The position numbers and the translations under genes were made by a program. This document shows, piece by piece, positions 63,529 through 64,000 of a stretch of DNA of 64,000 bases; position 1 is the first letter of the stretch; each line of letters begins with the position of its first letter. Source of the DNA: Pseudoramibacter sp. GTDB lineage: Bacteria > Bacillota > Clostridia > Eubacteriales > Eubacteriaceae. The stretch covers positions 992,001-1,056,000 of the forward strand of contig NZ_JAKVLT010000001.1 of NCBI RefSeq assembly GCF_022484225.1, read 5' to 3'. The notes under the pieces are model-generated. The model did no database searches, was not told the DNA's origin, and saw only the letters and a list, made by a program, of their open reading frames with translations.

Positions 63529-64000
63529 ATGGAAAACTATAAAGTGGAAAAACCCATCTCGAACACCATCAAGATGGCATCGAAAGATATGAATGTCTAT
63601 TACGGCGACTTCCACGCGCTGAAAGACATCAATCTCAACTTCCCGGAACACGCGATCACCGCGCTGATCGGGCCTTCCGGATGCGGCAAATCGACGTATC
63701 TGAAATCCCTGAACCGGATGAACGACCTCGTCGAAGGCTGCAAAATCACAGGCTCTATTACTTTGGACGGTGTGGATATCTATCACGATATCGATGTGAA
63801 CATTCTGAGAAAACGGGTCGGCATGGTGTTCCAGCACCCCAATCCGTTCCCGATGAGCATTTACGACAACATCGCCTACGGTCCGAGAACCCACGGCATC
63901 AAAAACAAAGGCCAGCTGGACGACATTGTGGAAGATTCTCTCCGCAAAGCCGCCATCTGGGATGAACTCAAAGACCGTCTGAAGAAGAACGCCTTAGGCC
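63529..64000 (+). CDS. pstB: Phosphate ABC ATPase PstB (cut by the window end)
   Basis: The open frame runs from ATG 63529 to the window end: 157 codons of a protein normally about 250 residues. Seen: [20 protein letters not shown], Walker [20 protein letters not shown], the Q-loop [19 protein letters not shown]. The signature and Walker B lie beyond the window. It hydrolyses ATP for phosphate import. It follows pstA by 19 bases (TGAGGAG as RBS). Confidence 0.93.
   Translation, partial: MENYKVEKPISNTIKMASKDMNVYYGDFHALKDINLNFPEHAITALIGPSGCGKSTYLKSLNRMNDLVEGCKITGSITLDGVDIYHDIDVNILRKRVGMVFQHPNPFPMSIYDNIAYGPRTHGIKNKGQLDDIVEDSLRKAAIWDELKDRLKKNALG

Overview
The window looks like chromosome from a strictly anaerobic, moderately GC-rich Firmicute, most likely Eubacteriaceae of the Eubacterium/Pseudoramibacter kind (inferred). 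The signs are a thl-crt-hbd operon for chain elongation to butyrate or longer acids, a FabK-type type II fatty acid operon, type III glutamine synthetase beside a split archaeal-style glutamate synthase, many clostridial-type 4Fe-4S proteins, and consensus sigma-A promoters in AT-rich gaps between GC-rich genes. I saw no tRNA, rRNA or CRISPR array.

Layout. 1-2.1 kb: end of a Ppx/GppA phosphatase and a HAD hydrolase. 2.2-3.7 kb: an apparently intact IS3-family element (IS150-like) sitting in the loop of a former bidirectional terminator. 3.7-8.1 kb: a visibly AT-richer block with an RpiR-type regulator divergent from a polyol/sugar operon (zinc dehydrogenase, FGGY kinase, DeoC). 8.1-18.5 kb, minus strand: accB-accC-accD-accA-fabH-fabK-fabD-fabG-fabF-fabZ-marR, without an acyl carrier protein gene. 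18.5-21.8 kb: thl-crt-hbd behind a probable Rex operator. 21.9-25.9 kb: amidohydrolase, MATE exporter and a divergent MerR regulator.

26-38.6 kb: two operons that seem to share one MerR-type operator. One encodes an ornithine-cyclodeaminase-like protein with an HcnABC-like iron-sulfur/flavin oxidase. The other encodes an iron alcohol dehydrogenase, an NhaC-like carrier, a PotDABC-type ABC transporter and an embedded PII protein. Together they suggest uptake and oxidation of an amine with reduction of the resulting aldehyde (inferred). 38.7-43 kb: AGCS symporter, purine permease, ilvC. 43.1-47.1 kb: a protein-thiocarboxylate sulfur pathway (MetY, siroheme reductase, TusA, ThiS-like carrier ending GGGR, ThiF-like E1, JAMM protease) resembling the Wolinella homocysteine route.

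47.2-54.8 kb: glutamine synthetase III divergent from the split glutamate synthase. Their leaders share a hairpin with loop AAGGGC that competes with a terminator. 54.9-59.5 kb: class II amidotransferase, then pepV-OPT transporter-PqqD-like on the minus strand. 59.7-64 kb: 2-hydroxyacid dehydrogenase, then a Pho-box-controlled pstSCAB operon cut by the window end, whose PstS is circularly permuted.

Recurring theme: five leaders (MATE, amine operon, Fe-ADH operon, glnN, glutamate synthase) carry terminator-like hairpins between promoter and first gene, suggesting wide use of attenuation.
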